Positions 12,765 through 12,868 of a stretch of 12,868 nucleotides of DNA are shown here, piece after piece. The notes under the pieces are model-generated. The model made no database searches, was not told where the DNA came from, and saw only the letters and a program-made list of their open reading frames with translations. This stretch comes from Candidatus Fermentibacterota bacterium. Lineage in GTDB: Bacteria; JAFGKV01. Location: NCBI GenBank assembly GCA_016928395.1, contig JAFGKV010000025.1:1-12868 (forward strand), in the 5' to 3' direction. Position numbers and translations under genes: made by a program. The stretch's first letter is position 1, and each line of letters begins with the position of its first letter.

Positions 12765-12796
12765 CCGTCACTATTCTCACATTAGAATAGTGATGG
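12765..12796. repeat. Perfect 10-bp inverted repeat resembling an operator
   Basis: TCACTATTCT (12768-12777) and AGAATAGTGA (12784-12793) are perfect inverted copies around a 6-base spacer (CACATT). CCG and TGG outside them extend the pairing to 13 positions with one G-T. The repeat is AT-rich in a GC-rich setting and no T-run follows on either strand, which favours a DNA-binding dyad over a terminator. An ATG at 12793-12795 opens a plus-strand frame that runs off the window (25 codons visible, beginning MAIDAQRVVF), so it might control a gene to the right. A minus-strand frame also crosses it. Confidence 0.65.
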
Positions 12797-12868
12797 CGAT
12801 CGACGCTCAGCGGGTGGTCTTCCACGCCCATCGTTCCGCCGGGCAAAGACCCGTATTCTGCGAGACGA

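Noticed and set aside
12676-12868. Minus-strand frame of about 63 codons open from the right edge, and a plus-strand frame from 12793
   Set aside because: Neither translation resembles a known family and both cross the inverted repeat; without sequence to the right neither can be called.
1-12868. CRISPR arrays, insertion sequences, tRNA or rRNA genes
   Set aside because: I looked for regularly spaced repeats, transposase motifs with terminal repeats, and RNA gene signatures and saw none; a covariance-model scan would be needed to exclude small RNAs fully.

Overview
The window is GC-rich bacterial chromosome carrying nine complete genes, plus the last 34 codons of a tenth at the left edge. 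The organism looks like a Gram-negative bacterium that uses sigma-54. Evidence is a sigma-54 activator with the GAFTGA loop, a near-consensus -24/-12 promoter, a ZraP-type periplasmic protein with a signal peptide, and a Wzz-type inner-membrane protein. Genus cannot be fixed from the sequence. A proteobacterium (Desulfobacterota-like or gamma) or a phylum such as NC10 or Nitrospirota would all fit. No rRNA, tRNA, CRISPR array, insertion sequence or phage gene was seen.

Left block (478-4086, minus strand) is a tight three-gene operon read right to left. It encodes a YihY/BrkB-family membrane protein, then a DPM1-like family 2 glycosyltransferase (7-base gap), then a [2Fe-2S]/ASKHA protein of the RACo (corrinoid-protein activator, DUF4445) type, whose GTG start overlaps the preceding stop. 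A 520-base divergent region (4087-4606) holds a purine-rich tract, several potential hairpins and a tandem direct repeat, ending in a strong ribosome binding site and a TTG start.

Middle block (4607-6930, plus strand) holds a Wzz/GumC-like polysaccharide co-polymerase without a kinase domain, followed by a SMUG1-family uracil-DNA glycosylase. The glycosylase gene overlaps tail-to-tail by 53 bases with the next block.

Zra-like block (6878-10564, minus strand) reads ZraP-like metal-binding periplasmic protein, sensor histidine kinase, sigma-54 response regulator. Upstream of the first gene is a sigma-54 promoter, then two dyads at about -79 and -123, which are plausible activator sites. The inferred circuit is that the kinase senses envelope or metal stress, phosphorylates the regulator, and the regulator activates the operon through sigma-54. 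A perfect 11-bp GC-rich stem-loop lies between zraP and the kinase gene and could set unequal expression.

Right block (10896-12615, plus strand) is a NodIJ/DrrAB-like ABC-2 exporter (ATPase then permease), divergent from the Zra-like operon. The last 253 bases have no convincing gene. They contain a weak terminator-like hairpin and a striking perfect 10-bp inverted repeat that resembles an operator.
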